NCBI RefSeq assembly: GCF_015476655.1
Contig: NZ_JABFHF010000013.1
Location: 62,001 to 126,000 of the forward strand
Source: Aquiflexum lacus
GTDB lineage: Bacteria > Bacteroidota > Bacteroidia > Cytophagales > Cyclobacteriaceae
Length of the DNA stretch: 64,000 bases
Direction: 5' to 3'
Shown here piece by piece: positions 62,757-64,000 of the stretch. Below the pieces are notes generated by a model that made no database searches, was not told where the DNA came from, and saw nothing but the letters and a program-made list of their open reading frames with translations. The position numbers and the translations under genes were made by a program. Position 1 is the stretch's first letter. Each line of letters starts with the position of its first letter.

Positions 62757-63938
62757 ATGGCATATAAAATGGAACAGACCATGCGCTGGTATGGTCCCAA
62801 GGACCCGGTAAGTTTAGCAGACATTCGGCAGGCAGGTGCCACCGGTATCGTGTCTGCACTACATCATATTCCCAACGGAGAAGTATGGACAAGGGAGGAA
62901 ATCCAAAAAAGAAAGGACATCATTGAAGCAGCAGGCCTTACTTGGTCTGTGGTGGAATCCGTTCCTGTCCATGAAAACATCAAAACAAGGAAAGGGAATT
63001 ATCTTGATCTGATTGAGAATTACAAACAAACCATAAAGAATCTTGCTTCAGAAAGCATCCATATCATTTGCTATAATTTTATGCCGATATTGGATTGGAC
63101 CAGGACTGTATTGGCATGGCCCTTACCCAATGGTGCCAAAGCATTGCGGTTTGAAAAAAAAGAAGTTGTGGCTTTTGATCTATTTATACTCAAAAGAAAG
63201 AATGCCGAAAAGGAATATAGTGATTTCGAAATTAAGAAAGCGAAAGAGTTTTTTGAAAATGCTTCTGAAGAAACCCTCAAAAGGGTAAATGACAATGTTC
63301 TTAAAGGACTCCCCGGATCTGAAGAAGGCTATACCATGGAGCAGTTTCAAGCTGCCTTGGATACTTATATCGGCATCGGACACAAGGAACTGGAAACACA
63401 TCTTCAACTTTTTTTGGATGAAATTATTCCAATTGCTGAAAAGAATGGGGTAAAAATGGCTATCCATCCTGACGATCCACCATTTGATGTTTTCGGGCTA
63501 CCAAGGGTAATGAGTACTGCCAAGGATATGAAAAGATTGGTTTCTGATAATCCAAGTCCCAACAATGGCTTTACGTTCTGCACGGGTTCTTATGGTGTCA
63601 GGGCTGATAATGACCTGCCTGCTATGGTAAAGGAATTTGGAAATCATATACATTTTATCCACCTCAGGGCGACTAGAAGAGATGCCGAGGGCAACTTCTA
63701 CGAAGATGACCATTTGACGGGAGATGTACCTATGGAAGCTGTTATCCATGAGATATTAAAGGTCCAGCAAAAGCGACAAATCTCTATTCCTATGCGTCCT
63801 GACCATGGTCATCAGATGCTGGATGATATTGCCAAACCAATTATCAATCCTGGCTACACAGCAATTGGAAGGCTAAAAGGGTTAGCAGAGATCAGGGGTG
63901 TGGAAGCGGGTTTGGTTTGGGCATTGAAAATGGATTGA
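62757..63938 (+). CDS. uxuA: Mannonate dehydratase
   Basis: A 393-residue enzyme dehydrating D-mannonate to 2-keto-3-deoxygluconate. The barrel shows [19 protein letters not shown] at the start, [18 protein letters not shown] as metal-binding site, [16 protein letters not shown], and [11 protein letters not shown] near the end. It completes the glucuronate branch begun by uxaC. The start ATG follows directly on a 7-bp repeat array. Confidence 0.95.
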   Translation: MAYKMEQTMRWYGPKDPVSLADIRQAGATGIVSALHHIPNGEVWTREEIQKRKDIIEAAGLTWSVVESVPVHENIKTRKGNYLDLIENYKQTIKNLASESIHIICYNFMPILDWTRTVLAWPLPNGAKALRFEKKEVVAFDLFILKRKNAEKEYSDFEIKKAKEFFENASEETLKRVNDNVLKGLPGSEEGYTMEQFQAALDTYIGIGHKELETHLQLFLDEIIPIAEKNGVKMAIHPDDPPFDVFGLPRVMSTAKDMKRLVSDNPSPNNGFTFCTGSYGVRADNDLPAMVKEFGNHIHFIHLRATRRDAEGNFYEDDHLTGDVPMEAVIHEILKVQQKRQISIPMRPDHGHQMLDDIAKPIINPGYTAIGRLKGLAEIRGVEAGLVWALKMD

Positions 63939-63941
63939 ACC

Positions 63942-63998
63942 TCAGCCCCCTACCAATGCCTCAATAATCTCATTCCTTCTCGATCTTGAAAAAGGGAC
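63942..63998 (-). CDS. C-terminal end of a gene cut by the window edge
   Basis: One minus frame is open from the window edge to a TGA and ends in RRNEIIEALVGG. It converges with uxuA, and nothing more can be said about its identity. The other frames are also short, so the call is weak. Confidence 0.25.
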   Translation of the reverse strand, partial: VPFSRSRRNEIIEALVGG

Positions 63999-64000
63999 TT

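Noticed and set aside
1-64000. Search for tRNA, rRNA, CRISPR, prophage and transposase
   Set aside because: I saw no cloverleaf with CCA, no rRNA-like segment, no regularly spaced repeats of CRISPR size, and no integrase or transposase reading frame.

Overview
This 64 kb window is an AT-rich chromosomal stretch of a Bacteroidota bacterium, most likely Cytophagales / Cyclobacteriaceae (Algoriphagus-like). The evidence is a SusC/SusD pair, exported glycosidases and Tat-type oxidoreductases typical of Bacteroidota, the phylum's -7 promoter motif TAnnTTTG in front of several genes, and the Bacteroidota forms of ParC/ParE, YkgJ, CvfB and DUF2452 proteins. I saw no rRNA, tRNA, CRISPR array, phage or intact insertion sequence.

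Region 1 (1-18.9 kb) is mostly housekeeping: a LytS/LytTR two-component pair, an ExbB-like membrane protein, a DUF2214 membrane protein, topoisomerase IV (parC, parE), a sterol-desaturase-family hydroxylase, a ROK kinase, YkgJ and CvfB proteins, 3-hydroxybutyryl-CoA dehydrogenase, a deoxynucleoside kinase and an Hpt protein. Between the ExbB-like and DUF2214 genes lie two related relic segments (about 2640-2965 and 4190-4540). Each holds a dead VapBC-like start; the first also holds a dead 3' end of a second DUF2214 gene.

Region 2 (18.9-30.3 kb) holds an exported S9 peptidase followed by a gamma-glutamyltransferase lipoprotein, an SDR/flavin amine oxidase pair, an exported serine hydrolase, tyrS with a clear terminator, a lipoprotein and a TetR regulator.

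Region 3 (30.4-35.5 kb) is an acyl-CoA operon (SDR, ACAD10/11-type acyl-CoA dehydrogenase, APH-type kinase, atypical 3-hydroxyacyl-CoA dehydrogenase), divergent from a zinc-free MDR reductase. Its gene content matches the core of the levulinate (lva) and mammalian ACAD10/11 4-hydroxyacyl-CoA pathway, so it may be a Bacteroidota 4-hydroxy-acid degradation system.

Region 4 (35.7-45 kb) is accessory: a methyltransferase, a DUF1593 nucleoside-hydrolase-like protein, a CDGSH protein, a GH43 lipoprotein, two ParE-type toxin-antitoxin pairs (one toxin frameshifted) around a DUF1460 protein, a serine hydrolase, and a fragment of another one.

Region 5 (45-64 kb) is a polysaccharide/glycoside utilization locus. 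On the minus strand are a GH2 enzyme, an exported enolase-superfamily enzyme and a second GH2 enzyme. Divergent from these are a double-DUF1080 lipoprotein, a Tat-type Gfo/Idh oxidoreductase, SusC and SusD; then a LacI regulator divergent from uxaC, an SDR-type uxuB and uxuA. Four copies of a LacI-type palindrome (core AATCGATT) lie in the three promoter regions and before uxuA, tying the blocks into one glucuronate-linked regulon. Scattered through the intergenic regions is a family of degenerate tandem 7-bp repeats carrying AGA (or TCT on the other strand) every seven bases; one array ends 1 nt before the uxuA start codon.
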